Shown piece after piece: positions 12,787 to 12,940 of a DNA stretch of 12,940 bases; the first letter of the stretch is position 1; every line of letters starts with the position of its first letter. The notes beneath the pieces were generated by a model. It made no database searches, was not told where the DNA came from, and was given only the letters and a program-made list of their open reading frames with translations. Made by a program: the position numbers and the translations under genes. The DNA comes from Collinsella sp. (GTDB lineage Bacteria; Actinomycetota; Coriobacteriia; Coriobacteriales; Coriobacteriaceae): assembly GCA_019419625.1 (NCBI GenBank), contig DXZO01000053.1, positions 1 through 12,940 on the forward strand, given 5' to 3'.

Positions 12787-12940
12787 CTAAGCCCTCAGCA
12801 GATAGCGCACCTCGTAGGGCGCAAGCTCAAGGGAGCCCGCCAGCTCGACCGTGGGCACGCCGTCGGCCAGCAGGTCGACAAAGGACCCATTGAGCTCGCC
12901 GGCGCCAAAGGTGTAAGGCTCGCCCACGGCATTGACCGCC
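12787..12940 (-). CDS. C-terminal end of a gene, perhaps a glycoside hydrolase (partial)
   Basis: Only the last 50 codons are in the window; the start lies beyond the right edge. The frame reads through NAVGEPYTFGAGELNG, then SFVDLLADGVPTVELAG, and ends SLELAPYEVRYLLRA before TAG. A short beta-rich ending of the type '(F/Y)xDLL-x-G ... L-x-P-Y-x-V-x-(Y/V)L' is common in the C-terminal all-beta domain of several glycoside hydrolase families (for example GH13 or GH42), so that is the tentative guess. It is tightly linked to the downstream DNA glycosylase gene, suggesting one transcript. The family cannot be settled from 50 residues. Confidence 0.5.
   Translation of the reverse strand, partial: AVNAVGEPYTFGAGELNGSFVDLLADGVPTVELAGSLELAPYEVRYLLRA

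Overview
The window is about 13 kb of high-GC bacterial chromosome that looks like Collinsella or a close relative (Coriobacteriia, Actinomycetota). This is inferred from three things: a beta subunit without the large proteobacterial insertions; a beta' subunit whose catalytic aspartates fall near residue 535 because of an actinobacterial-type acidic insertion; and GTG starts with near absence of TTA, CTA and TCA codons in rpoBC. No 16S gene or other decisive marker is present, so the genus is not certain.

Layout on the minus strand, in transcription order from the right. At 12940-12787 is the 3' end of a gene, possibly a glycoside hydrolase. A family-6 uracil-DNA-glycosylase-superfamily gene (deoxyinosine glycosylase type) follows after 3 bp. 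After a plus-strand gene of unknown function (11556-12218) comes a class I/II aminotransferase (11462-10326). Next is a 505-bp gene-free stretch holding a large inverted repeat, a strong promoter and a ribosomal protein L10 leader with an attenuator. Then come rplJ (L10), rplL (L7/L12), an intrinsic terminator, galU (UTP-glucose-1-phosphate uridylyltransferase) with its own candidate promoter, a second intrinsic terminator, a candidate promoter, rpoB, and rpoC, which runs off the left edge.

The usual rplJ-rplL-rpoB-rpoC transcription unit is split here: galU sits between rplL and rpoB, with a terminator on each side of it. RNA polymerase synthesis therefore appears to be largely uncoupled from L10-L12 autoregulation.

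The most interesting signals are: (a) beta fork loop 2 has an unusual sequence and is about 8 residues longer than normal; (b) unusual residues in the beta' bridge helix and trigger loop of the same enzyme; (c) a perfect 35-bp inverted repeat with a 64-bp centre, nested inside diverged outer arms that reach into the rplJ promoter; (d) an L10-leader attenuator whose GGGGGC arm has two alternative partners. No tRNA, rRNA, CRISPR array, transposase or phage gene was seen.
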